The translations under genes were made by a program, and so were the position numbers. Shown here in pieces: positions 1 through 6,725 of a DNA stretch of 16,633 bases (positions within the stretch are counted from its first letter, which is position 1; each line of letters opens with the position of its first letter). A model generated the notes under the pieces. That model was given only the letters and a program-made list of their open reading frames with translations, was not told the origin of the DNA and made no database searches. The DNA comes from CAYOLL01 sp964404765 [NCBI: uncultured Gemmatimonadota bacterium]. Lineage in GTDB: Bacteria > 4572-55. Location: NCBI GenBank assembly GCA_964404765.1, contig CAYOLL010000136.1, positions 1 to 16,633 on the forward strand, in the 5' to 3' direction.

Positions 1-101
1 GTGGCGATCAGGCACAATTTAAAAAGATACTTGAAAATTAGCGAACGTGAGGTTACACAGCGATTAAATAAACTTCAAGCCAAATTTTACAACAAAGCAA
101 C

Positions 102-135
102 AAAAAAAGCCGCCCCTGCATCAAGCAAAGGCGGC
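102..135 (-). terminator. Intrinsic terminator of the vWA-kinase-phosphatase operon
   Basis: Read on the minus strand, GCCGCC (complement of 130-135) pairs with GGCGGC (complement of 109-114) across a 15-base loop. Seven T residues follow (complement of 102-108). It lies 28 bases past the stop codon of the vWA gene, so it most likely ends the minus-strand operon. A six-base GC-only stem followed directly by a T run is a textbook rho-independent terminator. Confidence 0.85.
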
Positions 136-162
136 CCCAAAAACCAACATCCAATCTCACAC

Positions 163-999
163 TTACGGCGTGCCAAAACCGCCCAACGCGGTCTTGCTGA
201 AGTTAGCCGCGCCCTGGCTGGCCCGCACCGCCGATTGGGAAAAGACGTGGAAGGCTTGCCGAATCTCGGTCGGTGAGTTTTTGGGCGTCAGAATCCACTC
301 GTCGCGGATGCCCATTTCTTTGAAGACGCGGCGGAAATCGGTCGCGCCGTTGTCAATGCCCATGGCCGCGACGATGTGCCGCTCGCCCAGCAGGTCCGCC
401 ACCAGCGGGCGCACGCTGGCGGCGGTGGCCTGGGTGGAGTGCTCATCCGCGCCATCGGTGATGATCAGGGTGATGGTGCGAGCGACCACGCCGCTGTCGG
501 CAAATTCCTGGAATTTGGCCAGCACCCGACCCAGCAAAACCACGGTTTGATCATACAGCGGCGTGCCCAGGTTGGGATTATAGTTGCCGGTGTCCATCTT
601 TTTCACATCCGGGTTAAGGATGTATTTGGCGTGGCCGCCGGCCTTTGGATCTACAACGGCTAACGGCTGATAGGGAAAGAGGATAAAGCCGTTTAAATAG
701 CACGTATGCACCAGAATGCCCTGGTTTTGCTTGGAGCCGATTAAGGCGTCCAAAACCAGGTTGTGGCCGTCGCGGACAGTTTGGGCGCTGCCGGAAAAGC
801 GGATAGAACCCGAATCGTCCACCATCTGCGTGACCAGCACGACCTCGCTGGCCTGCACATTGTTGACCGAAACACCCAGACCGGCCTGAATTTCTGCGCC
901 CAAATCGAAGCTGCTCAAGGTCTGGAGGGAGGCCGCCGACAAAAAGCCATCGGCATGGGCGGCTTGGAAGAGATTGTTGACTTGCAGGGTCTGACTCAT
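163..999 (-). CDS. vWA-domain protein (TerY/YegL-like) with complete MIDAS
   Basis: This 278-residue protein is a single von Willebrand factor A domain. The MIDAS metal site is complete: D-D-S-G-S at 61-65 (DxSxS), a Thr in GTPLYD near 146, and Asp182 in the strand motif ITDGADE. No signal peptide or membrane segment is visible, so it is probably cytoplasmic. The ATG start is supported by AGGAGC 5 bases upstream. It is the last gene of a minus-strand set that also encodes a PP2C phosphatase and a kinase. That company is known for TerY/YegL vWA proteins, where the vWA domain is thought to act as a metal-dependent binding module under phospho-control. The role is inferred from family and context; which vWA subfamily it belongs to cannot be settled by eye. 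Confidence 0.85.
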   Translation of the reverse strand: MSQTLQVNNLFQAAHADGFLSAASLQTLSSFDLGAEIQAGLGVSVNNVQASEVVLVTQMVDDSGSIRFSGSAQTVRDGHNLVLDALIGSKQNQGILVHTCYLNGFILFPYQPLAVVDPKAGGHAKYILNPDVKKMDTGNYNPNLGTPLYDQTVVLLGRVLAKFQEFADSGVVARTITLIITDGADEHSTQATAASVRPLVADLLGERHIVAAMGIDNGATDFRRVFKEMGIRDEWILTPKNSPTEIRQAFHVFSQSAVRASQGAANFSKTALGGFGTP

Positions 1000-1052
1000 A
1001 GAAAGCTCCTTTTCAGTTAGTAGTTAGCAGTGATCAGTTAACAGTTTGTGGA

Positions 1053-1161
1053 ATAGAACACGGATCACACGGAAACCGACAGAATTCTACGGATAAAAAA
1101 CAATATCAGCATAGGTGTTATCCGCAAGAATCCGTTTTTTCCTGTTTTATCCGTGTTCTAT
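1053..1161. repeat. Intergenic palindromic repeat, 13-bp perfect outer arms
   Basis: The perfect inverted arms atagaacacggat (1053-1065) and atccgtgttctat (1149-1161) enclose a second, inner pair, cggataa (1090-1096) and ttatccg (1118-1124). The element fills nearly all of the gap between the hydrolase and vWA genes. It contains no reading frame. It could fold in the operon transcript and act as a stabiliser or partial attenuator, which is inference. The text style is that of dispersed non-coding repeats. Confidence 0.7.
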
Positions 1162-1164
1162 GTT

Positions 1165-2208
1165 TTAATTTGGCCAGGCGTCGATGGGATCGGTGGAGCG
1201 CACCAGGTTCATGCCGGCGTCGGCAAAATTTTGCATAGCCCGCTCGGCGTCGGCGGTGAAATCCATACCGCCCGGCACAACCACTGCCGCCGTGCAATCG
1301 CGCAAGATATAGACTTTTTTGGCCAGGCGCGGATCCTGCCGTTTAATCTCGCCCAGCAAGTCGGCGATGCTCTCTTTGACGCAATGGCTGGAGGCCAGAC
1401 CGGCCAGGATCACCATGTCGGCTTCCAGCAGGGTTTTGAGCAGACGGACGTTGCGCTGCGCGCCGGGAATGGGCTGCCCGTCCCAGCAGGTGGTGACTTC
1501 CGGCGCAAAGATGGAATAGTGCTCGGTCAAGGGATTGCCGCCTTTGATCTCCGGCTTATTTTCCGCGCCGCGGGCAAAGCAATGAAACAGCCGCGCTTCT
1601 TCCACCACTCCGGCCAGCCGATGACCGTTGGAGCCCAGCAGGCAGTGATACGGCCACAGATAGAGTTGATATTTGCCGGCGTGTTCCAATTGTTCGCAGT
1701 AGTGCGTAAATTGCCGTTGCAGCCAGACCGGATCGACGCCCAATTGCTTGGCCAGGGCCGGATTGGGCCGATATTTGCCGCTGTGATAGTCCGCGGCGGT
1801 AATCATCGTGTGCGGTTCGGGGTGACTGCCGTCGGTCCGCCAATGCGCCCCGGTAAAGAAGATTTGATACGGCAAATGGGTGTCCAGCGTACAGGTGATC
1901 TGCGAGATGCGATGCAGATTCTGATAAATAAACTGCACCAGGCGATGATGGGCATCCATCGCGCTCTGGCCTTGATGCCCGGCCACATAAAGCGCCCCGC
2001 TGGGAAAGCTGAAATCGACCTGATCGTCAATGATCAGCAGATGAGTTCGGGTCTTGTCGCCGGCCACCGGTGTCAGGACGTGCTCGTTTTTCCAGACCTC
2101 GGCCTGTTTTTGCAGATGGTCGATGTTGGCCACGTGATAATCCGCATCAATGGCATGGCGCGGATCGTAGTGCCCCGGCAAGGGCAATGGATTCAGTTGA
2201 GTACTCAT
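1165..2208 (-). CDS. Nicotinamidase/isochorismatase-like cysteine hydrolase
   Basis: This 347-residue enzyme has the isochorismatase-hydrolase fold, closest by motif to nicotinamidases, which deamidate nicotinamide to nicotinate in NAD salvage. Visible motifs are LLIIDDQVDF (catalytic Asp61), D109-x-H111 (metal ligands), WPYHC (185-189, third metal ligand His188), IKGG (Lys222, followed by a Y-S-x-F motif) and the nucleophile motif GLASSHC with Cys276. The whole Asp/Lys/Cys triad is present, so it should be active. Ordinary nicotinamidases have about 180-220 residues. Here about 50 extra N-terminal residues and a long insertion between the D-x-H and WPxHC motifs (roughly 112-184) suggest a different or larger substrate. 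The start is the ATG preceded by AAGGAGG; a TTG 15 bases upstream is in frame but would lie inside that ribosome site. It sits between a kinase and a vWA gene, so a tie to signalling is likely. The exact substrate is unknown. Confidence 0.8.
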   Translation of the reverse strand: MSTQLNPLPLPGHYDPRHAIDADYHVANIDHLQKQAEVWKNEHVLTPVAGDKTRTHLLIIDDQVDFSFPSGALYVAGHQGQSAMDAHHRLVQFIYQNLHRISQITCTLDTHLPYQIFFTGAHWRTDGSHPEPHTMITAADYHSGKYRPNPALAKQLGVDPVWLQRQFTHYCEQLEHAGKYQLYLWPYHCLLGSNGHRLAGVVEEARLFHCFARGAENKPEIKGGNPLTEHYSIFAPEVTTCWDGQPIPGAQRNVRLLKTLLEADMVILAGLASSHCVKESIADLLGEIKRQDPRLAKKVYILRDCTAAVVVPGGMDFTADAERAMQNFADAGMNLVRSTDPIDAWPN

Positions 2209-2213
2209 AGTAT

Positions 2214-2220
2214 CCTCCTT
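2214..2220 (-). promoter_or_regulatory. Strong Shine-Dalgarno fixing the hydrolase start
   Basis: On the minus strand AAGGAGG ends 5 bases before the ATG at 2208. A longer reading frame that uses TTG at 2223 would place this site inside the coding sequence, so the shorter form is preferred. Confidence 0.75.
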
Positions 2221-2225
2221 CAAAA

Positions 2226-2300
2226 AAGTTAAGAGTTAAAAGTTAAAAGTTAGAGCAAAACATCTTTTGCTGAAAGCTGACGGCTGACAACTGAAAGCTT
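2226..2300. repeat. Low-complexity spacer with short tandem repeats
   Basis: The spacer between the kinase and hydrolase genes holds near-tandem copies of agttaaa (2234-2251) and a run of ctgaaagct/gctgac-type words (2270-2299). Similar aactgataactg-type words occur at 1011-1046 ahead of the vWA gene. Nothing coding is visible. This looks like neutral dispersed filler, although both copies lie between genes of the same operon. Confidence 0.45.
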
Positions 2301-2303
2301 CCC

Positions 2304-4175
2304 TCATTGCAACTTCAGATGCAGAATCTCTCGCCGTTTGACCACGTACAGCCCGTCGGCGGCGGCGAAGAGATGGCTGCCGCTGTGCACAAATGGCTCT
2401 GTATCCGGGAAGGCGCGTGTTTGTTGAATGCGGCCATTGTTGCAGTCCACGCGCACCACGCCTTCGTCAGTGGCGGCCAGCAAAAAATTGCCCACGGCGC
2501 ACTTGCCGCGTAAGGTTGAGAACCAGGCCCCGCTGACGGCTTCTTCTTCCAAAGTTGCTTCCACCGTGCCGTCGGCGCGAATCACGGCCACCGTATGGAT
2601 GGTTCGCCCGCGCTGCTGCCAGGCGGCCAAAAACCAACAGCGTTCCCGGCTAAACACGCAGGACGAATCCAGCAACTGCCCGCGCATGGGCGACAGCTTC
2701 ACCCGGTCATTGATGCCGGCCTGCTCGGCGTGAAAGACAAACGCCACGCTTAAATCACCGGCCCGATAAAAACCAAAGCCAAAACGCGGCCCAACCCAAA
2801 ATTGCGTCTGTCCGACCAGGACATCGCCGACATATTCCGGCCCAAACACCCCGTTGCGCAGCAATTGACCGTTGTGCGCCCGGTAATAATAGCGCTCGTT
2901 GGCGTCAAAAACGGGCAGCGTGCCGAAGCTGTCCACACTCAAGCGTTCCGGCCCGGAGCGTTCTGGGCCGAGTATCGCCAACTGGCCATGATAGCCGATC
3001 AGGGTCTCTTTTTGACAGAGTCGGAAGCGCATGCGCGGATCGAGTTCGCCGTGCAATGCGACCGCTTCATTTTCGCGTTTAAAAACGCCGTTTTCGTGAT
3101 AAAGCCAGCGCAGCGTATCGCCTTGCCACGCCGCAAAAACAATCTGGCCGGACGTGTGAAAAATCCGGGTGGCGATGACCTGTCCGCGTATCATGGTCAC
3201 CGATTTGACGGCCAGCGGCGAAGCCTGGGCGCAGGTTGGGCAGACGGATCGGGCATGCTCCGTGCCGCAGTTGGGACAGCTTGTCCAGCGCAGGTCTTCG
3301 ATCAAACGGGCGGGAAATTCGCCGCGCCGGTCTTTCTCGAAAATCAGGTGAAACTGCTGCAGCAAATCATCCGGCAAAACCTGATAAGGAACTGCCGGTT
3401 TAGGATAGCGCACGTCAGGATGAAAAACCGTGATGCGCTGCATGGGTCGGGCCTCGTTGGTCAGTCGTTGAGCAGGGTCTTTGGGCCGATAAACGCCGCC
3501 GTACGGATCGACAAACAGCAGGCATTGCATCAACATGACGGCAAAGGCGTACCAATCGGAATCCGGCCCGTGCGGTCGGGCGAGCATCATTTGCCCGTTT
3601 TGCAACGCGCAGCACAACGGATCGACAAAGCGCGACGTGAAAACCTGGCAATAAAAGCGCCCGAATTGAAAGCTGTCGGCGTCGATCATAAAAACATTTT
3701 CGCCTTCCACCATCACGTTCAAATCGTTAAAATCGCCGATGATCACGCCCGCTTCGTGAATCCCGCGCACGGTTTGATGCAGATTCAGAAACAGCCGTAG
3801 CAGCGTCTCTATCGGCACACCCGCCTGCCGAAACATGCGATCCGCGTAACGATTCAGCACTTCGGCATTGTTCAACAGGCGCATGGCATAGCCGATGATC
3901 TGCCGCCCGTTGTAATCCATCGCCAGCGCCTGCGGCGTCAGGACATTGGCCGGCAGCCGCGTCGGGAATTGGGGCAATTTCTGCTGATGAGCGGCCAATC
4001 GCTCACGGGCCGCCTGTTGATCCGGCGTCAGACCGGCGTAGTCGGGGTGATCCGGCCCTTTGAAAATCTTCAGCGCCTGACCGTTGCCGATGTCGTAAAT
4101 ATCGGCCTCGCCGCCCTTGCCGATCGTCATTGACGGCTTGAGCTTGATTTTCTTCCCTTTGAGATAGGCGTCCAT
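2304..4175 (-). CDS. YegI-like protein kinase with zinc ribbon and C-terminal beta-rich domain
   Basis: This 623-residue protein has three parts. Residues about 15-290 are a protein kinase domain: glycine loop IGKGGEAD (18-25), ATP lysine K36 in ALKIFK, catalytic loop IIGDFNDLNVM with Asp148 and Asn153, and metal-binding Asp165 in FMIDADSF, which replaces the usual DFG. The GDxNxxN and IDxDSF forms mark the divergent YegI-type kinases rather than Hanks-type PknB enzymes. Residues 300-315 form a zinc ribbon, CPNC...CPTC. Residues about 325-620 are rich in short beta strands and look like a beta-propeller-type sensor or scaffold. No membrane segment is seen. AAGGAGG lies 5 bases before the ATG. 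It follows the PP2C gene by 37 bases, which suggests a kinase/phosphatase pair acting on the same target, possibly the vWA protein. The kinase call is secure; the fold of the C-terminal part is inferred. Confidence 0.88.
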   Translation of the reverse strand: MDAYLKGKKIKLKPSMTIGKGGEADIYDIGNGQALKIFKGPDHPDYAGLTPDQQAARERLAAHQQKLPQFPTRLPANVLTPQALAMDYNGRQIIGYAMRLLNNAEVLNRYADRMFRQAGVPIETLLRLFLNLHQTVRGIHEAGVIIGDFNDLNVMVEGENVFMIDADSFQFGRFYCQVFTSRFVDPLCCALQNGQMMLARPHGPDSDWYAFAVMLMQCLLFVDPYGGVYRPKDPAQRLTNEARPMQRITVFHPDVRYPKPAVPYQVLPDDLLQQFHLIFEKDRRGEFPARLIEDLRWTSCPNCGTEHARSVCPTCAQASPLAVKSVTMIRGQVIATRIFHTSGQIVFAAWQGDTLRWLYHENGVFKRENEAVALHGELDPRMRFRLCQKETLIGYHGQLAILGPERSGPERLSVDSFGTLPVFDANERYYYRAHNGQLLRNGVFGPEYVGDVLVGQTQFWVGPRFGFGFYRAGDLSVAFVFHAEQAGINDRVKLSPMRGQLLDSSCVFSRERCWFLAAWQQRGRTIHTVAVIRADGTVEATLEEEAVSGAWFSTLRGKCAVGNFLLAATDEGVVRVDCNNGRIQQTRAFPDTEPFVHSGSHLFAAADGLYVVKRREILHLKLQ

Positions 4176-4198
4176 GTCAACCTCCTTCGTCCGGTGAA

Positions 4199-4231
4199 AG
4201 ACCTAACAGGTTTCAAAAACCTGTCAGGTCT
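4199..4231. repeat. Short palindromic repeat overlapping the 3' end of the phosphatase gene
   Basis: Arms agacctaacaggttt (4199-4213) and aaacctgtcaggtct (4217-4231) form a 15-bp stem with a 3-base loop. The one mismatch becomes a T-G wobble in the minus-strand transcript. The right arm encodes the last residues of the phosphatase and the loop provides its stop codon. Repeats of this sequence type occur between genes in several bacterial phyla (recollection, not checked). In the operon transcript the hairpin would sit just upstream of the kinase ribosome site. Confidence 0.75.
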
Positions 4232-5064
4232 GGCTTACGTCGAATGACGATCAATGTTGTGTCATCCGGCAAAAGGCCCTCGGCTTTGATCAACCGACGT
4301 TCGACCCAATCCGGTTTGAGCGATTCCCGATTCAGCAGAAATAGGCGGCGGCGAATCGCATCCGAATTGGCAAAATAGGCATCATTTGACCAGAATTGTT
4401 CGATGGGGCCAGCCGCTTCCACCCGGCCTGGAATTTCTTTATCGGCCGCTGCCAACAAATCGCTCAGGCCATCGCTGCCGATGATCAAACTATGGGCGGT
4501 TTCGCTGGCTTCGAAATGGTGCACGCGGAAGCGCAGCAGTTCCGGGCGCTCGTCTTTCAGGCGCGATTCGACCAGATCATAGGTCATATAGGGCGGTTCA
4601 TTGCCGGGGAACGGTCCGATTGGCAAGGCTTCGCCGTTGAAAATGAACAGCCCGTCACCGATAGAAAAAGTGGCCACAAAGGCCGGGGTGATGATAGCGC
4701 CAAGCGCCGTGAACAGAAAATAGTCGCTGATCACCTGGGCAAAGGAACCGCCCAATGACAAAGCCGTCCGCTTGATCGTCCGCAGGGTGGCTTGCCGCAC
4801 GCTTTCCAGTCGATCACCAACATCGGTTTTGTCGCTAAGATCAGGGTCGGCGGCGAATATTTTGGCGATTTCGCATGTCAGCAGGCGCACGCCAAGTTTC
4901 GCGCCAATTTCACTATGCTGACCGCTGCCGCAGCCGTCGCAAACAACGGCCGCGGTCAACGCTTCGCTTTGAAACCAGCTAAAGGCGTCCTGATTGTTTT
5001 TGCCGATCCGGCGATGTTCTGCGCCGAGGATAGAGCCGGCGGCAATTTGGAAAGTGGGTTTCAT
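4213..5064 (-). CDS. PP2C-type Ser/Thr protein phosphatase (YegK-like)
   Basis: This 283-residue metal-dependent phosphatase carries all expected PP2C motifs: GKNNQDAF (21-28, metal Asp26), VCDGCGSG (41-48, metal Asp43-Gly44), FSIGDG (133-138), IGSDGLSD (195-202, Asp198) and the terminal LLPDDTTLIVI (264-274, Asp267/268). It should remove phosphate from Ser/Thr residues of proteins in the cytoplasm. The chosen ATG has AAAGGA 8 bases upstream; an in-frame ATG 45 bases earlier lies inside the promoter/operator region and has no ribosome site, so it is rejected. It is the first gene of the operon, just ahead of the kinase. The final residues (DLTGF) are encoded by a palindromic repeat, so the native C-terminus may have been changed by repeat insertion. 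Confidence 0.9.
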   Translation of the reverse strand: MKPTFQIAAGSILGAEHRRIGKNNQDAFSWFQSEALTAAVVCDGCGSGQHSEIGAKLGVRLLTCEIAKIFAADPDLSDKTDVGDRLESVRQATLRTIKRTALSLGGSFAQVISDYFLFTALGAIITPAFVATFSIGDGLFIFNGEALPIGPFPGNEPPYMTYDLVESRLKDERPELLRFRVHHFEASETAHSLIIGSDGLSDLLAAADKEIPGRVEAAGPIEQFWSNDAYFANSDAIRRRLFLLNRESLKPDWVERRLIKAEGLLPDDTTLIVIRRKPDLTGF

Positions 5065-5093
5065 GATAGGCGTCCTTTGATACGTATTTAATA

Positions 5094-5138
5094 AGTGTTT
5101 AAAATACACTAATTACAATTTAGTGTATCTTTTACACT
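5094..5138. promoter_or_regulatory. Duplicated operator-like palindromes, AGTGT-N7-ACACT twice
   Basis: Four half-sites stand in regular order: AGTGT at 5094, ACACT at 5106, AGTGT at 5122 and ACACT at 5134. They make two dyads of 17 bases with their starts 28 bases apart. The middle pair also forms a perfect 9-bp inverted repeat, atacactaa (5104-5112) and ttagtgtat (5120-5128). The upstream dyad overlaps the -10/-35 spacer of the operon promoter and the other lies just downstream. This is the arrangement expected for a repressor of the operon, though no regulator gene is present nearby. Confidence 0.6.
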
Positions 5139-5145
5139 TTGTCAA
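5117..5145 (-). promoter_or_regulatory. Sigma-70 promoter of the phosphatase-kinase-hydrolase-vWA operon
   Basis: On the minus strand a perfect -35 TTGACA (complement of 5140-5145) is followed after 17 bases by TAAATT (complement of 5117-5122), which matches TATAAT at four of six positions. Transcription would begin near 5110, about 45 bases before the phosphatase start. The AT-rich setting and the overlapping palindromes support the call. Confidence 0.6.
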
Positions 5146-5174
5146 ACAAAATCTTTGCTTTGTATTAAATTTTT

Positions 5175-5308
5175 TGCTCCTTTCCAGGTGACAAATTTAG
5201 CATTTGAAATACGCTGTCATTCGGAAGGAACCTTCCCGCAAGATAACGCACAGCTAAATTTCAAGAAGATTCTTACTGAATGACACCATGCCGGATTTGT
5301 CGCCTGGA
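5175..5308. repeat. Nested inverted-repeat element, family copy 1
   Basis: The outer arms tccaggtgacaaat (5183-5196) and atttgtcgcctgga (5295-5308) match at 13 of 14 positions. Inside, gtcattcggaaggaacctt (5216-5234) pairs with 5266-5284 at 15 of 19 positions, giving TGTCAT...ATGACA ends (5215-5285). A related, shortened copy that starts with the same tgctcctttcca word lies at 9519-9590. A looser relative with TGTCAT...ATGACA ends is at 9285-9361. No coding capacity is visible, so this is a non-autonomous dispersed repeat. Confidence 0.7.
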
Positions 5309-5573
5309 TAAGGAGTAGAAGAGGAAAGGCCAGGGAATTACTGAAGCCTTCGTAAGGTTGGATTTTCACAAACCTGTTCCGTGAGCCAATTTTTTAGCGC
5401 AGAGCACCATTTTTCCCGAGCAAATTACCCGGTGGAGATTCAATTTTATGTGACAAAAAATCGAACAAATATCTACCACTTATCCTTGTAATTCAGAATT
5501 TTTTATGTACATTTGGGGCGCTTCTTCTAATTCTCGCTTGTCTCGAGAGTAATGTCATACCAAGGAGGTTATT
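5309..5573 (+). other. Leader region upstream of ilvE, no gene seen
   Basis: This stretch holds no supportable gene and no recognisable riboswitch or T-box. A weak promoter candidate, TTGTAA (5486-5491) with a 16-base spacer and TACATT (5508-5513), precedes the ilvE start by about 60 bases. AAGGAGG at 5562-5568 is the ilvE ribosome site. No branched-chain-rich leader peptide or attenuator was found by eye. Confidence 0.35.
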
Positions 5574-6641
5574 ATGACTGCTATAAAGATTGAAAAAACA
5601 AATCAGTCGCGTTTAAATGAGATTGACTTTGACAATTTAAGTTTCGGCAACGTATTTTCTGATCACATGTTTAGCCTGGAATATTATGACGACGCCTGGC
5701 AGAATGCGCAAATTATGCCATATCAGCCCATTTCGCTGGAGCCGGGCGCAGCCGTTTTTCATTATGGGCAGGCTGTTTTTGAGGGGCAAAAAGCTTTTTT
5801 GACAAAAGACGGTCACATTAATATTTTCCGCCTGGATCAAAATGCGCGCAGGCTTGCGCATTCATGCGAACGGCTCTGCATTCCGCCGGTAGATGTAACG
5901 CTTTGCGAAGAGGCCATTAAGCAACTGGTTTTGCTCGATCGGGCTTGGATTCCAAAGAAAAAAGGGACTGCGCTGTACATTCGGCCCTTTATTTTTGCTA
6001 CCGAAAGCTTTTTGGGTGTTCGCCCGGCCAATGTATATCGTTTTTTAGTCATTCTTAGCCCGGTTGGCGCCTATTATAAGGAAGGTTTTAACCCGGTTAA
6101 GCTTATGACTTCGGGTAAGTACGCCCGTGCCTTCAGAGGCGGCGTGGGCAATGTTAAAGCGGCGGCTAATTATGCGATCAGCCTTTACCCCGCCCAAGAG
6201 GCCAAGAAAAAAGGCTTTACCCAAGTCGTTTGGTTAGACGCCTTCCATAATCGTTATATTGAAGAGGCCGGCACGATGAACCTATTTTGCCATATTGGCA
6301 ATGAATTGCTGACGCCGCCTTTGGATGATGGGTCTATTTTACCCGGCGTAACGCGGGATTGCGTGATTCGTTTGGCAAAAGAGATCGGTTTGACGGTTCG
6401 CGAGCGACGAATTAAAATTGACGAAGTTATTCAAGCCAGCGAAGAGGGCACGCTTAAGGAAATCTTTGGCTCCGGAACTGCGGCGGTTATTTCGCCGGTT
6501 GGCGAGCTGGAGCATGAAGGCCGGTTAATTGTTATTAATAAAGGTAAAACCGGCGAAGTTGCCCAATGGCTGTTTGACCAAATTACCGGTATTCAATATG
6601 GCGAAAAGCCGGACAACTACAATTGGTGTCAAACGTTATAA
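5574..6641 (+). CDS. ilvE: Branched-chain amino acid aminotransferase
   Basis: This 355-residue class IV PLP enzyme transfers the amino group between glutamate and the keto acids of leucine, isoleucine and valine, the last step of their synthesis. Key features are HYGQAVFEG (63-71), the PLP lysine K195 in GNVKAAANY, the cofactor-binding Glu in YIEEAGTMNLF (228-238), LPGVTRD (256-262) and the phosphate-binding GSGTAAVISP (299-308). The length and motif spelling fit the longer, eukaryote/YbgE-like BCAT group rather than the roughly 309-residue E. coli IlvE. The ATG follows AAGGAGG by 5 bases. No other ilv or leu genes are nearby, so it stands alone as a metabolic gene. Confidence 0.93.
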   Translation: MTAIKIEKTNQSRLNEIDFDNLSFGNVFSDHMFSLEYYDDAWQNAQIMPYQPISLEPGAAVFHYGQAVFEGQKAFLTKDGHINIFRLDQNARRLAHSCERLCIPPVDVTLCEEAIKQLVLLDRAWIPKKKGTALYIRPFIFATESFLGVRPANVYRFLVILSPVGAYYKEGFNPVKLMTSGKYARAFRGGVGNVKAAANYAISLYPAQEAKKKGFTQVVWLDAFHNRYIEEAGTMNLFCHIGNELLTPPLDDGSILPGVTRDCVIRLAKEIGLTVRERRIKIDEVIQASEEGTLKEIFGSGTAAVISPVGELEHEGRLIVINKGKTGEVAQWLFDQITGIQYGEKPDNYNWCQTL

Positions 6642-6660
6642 ATCTGAAAACGCATCACTT

Positions 6661-6698
6661 GTCACAAAGAAAATCTTGCATCTTTGTGCTTTTGTGAC
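6661..6698. repeat. Hairpin of cacaaag-type dispersed repeat
   Basis: gtcacaaa (6661-6668) and tttgtgac (6691-6698) pair perfectly, with a further cacaaaga/tctttgtg register inside. It lies between ilvE and gmd. Similar words occur at 9436-9470 and 15238-15272, so this is a simple dispersed repeat. It may reduce read-through from ilvE, but there is no T run. Confidence 0.5.
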
Positions 6699-6725
6699 GA
6701 ATGAATATTCGAAAAAGGAGATTTT

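Noticed and set aside
1-276. Open frame of 91 residues on the plus strand at the left edge
   Set aside because: It runs through the minus-strand terminator and into the vWA gene antisense, and the second half is low-quality shadow sequence. No ribosome site can be seen at the edge.
1153-2232. 359-residue open frame opposite the nicotinamidase-like gene
   Set aside because: It is a mirror frame of a gene with complete catalytic motifs. Its own translation is Gly/His/Arg-rich and shows no family features.
2802-3800. 332-residue open frame opposite the kinase gene
   Set aside because: It is antisense to a well-supported kinase, with no ribosome site and no recognisable domain.
5309-5573. Riboswitch, T-box or leader-peptide attenuator before ilvE
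   Set aside because: No conserved T-box or known aptamer core, no branched-chain-rich short frame and no terminator/antiterminator pair could be seen.
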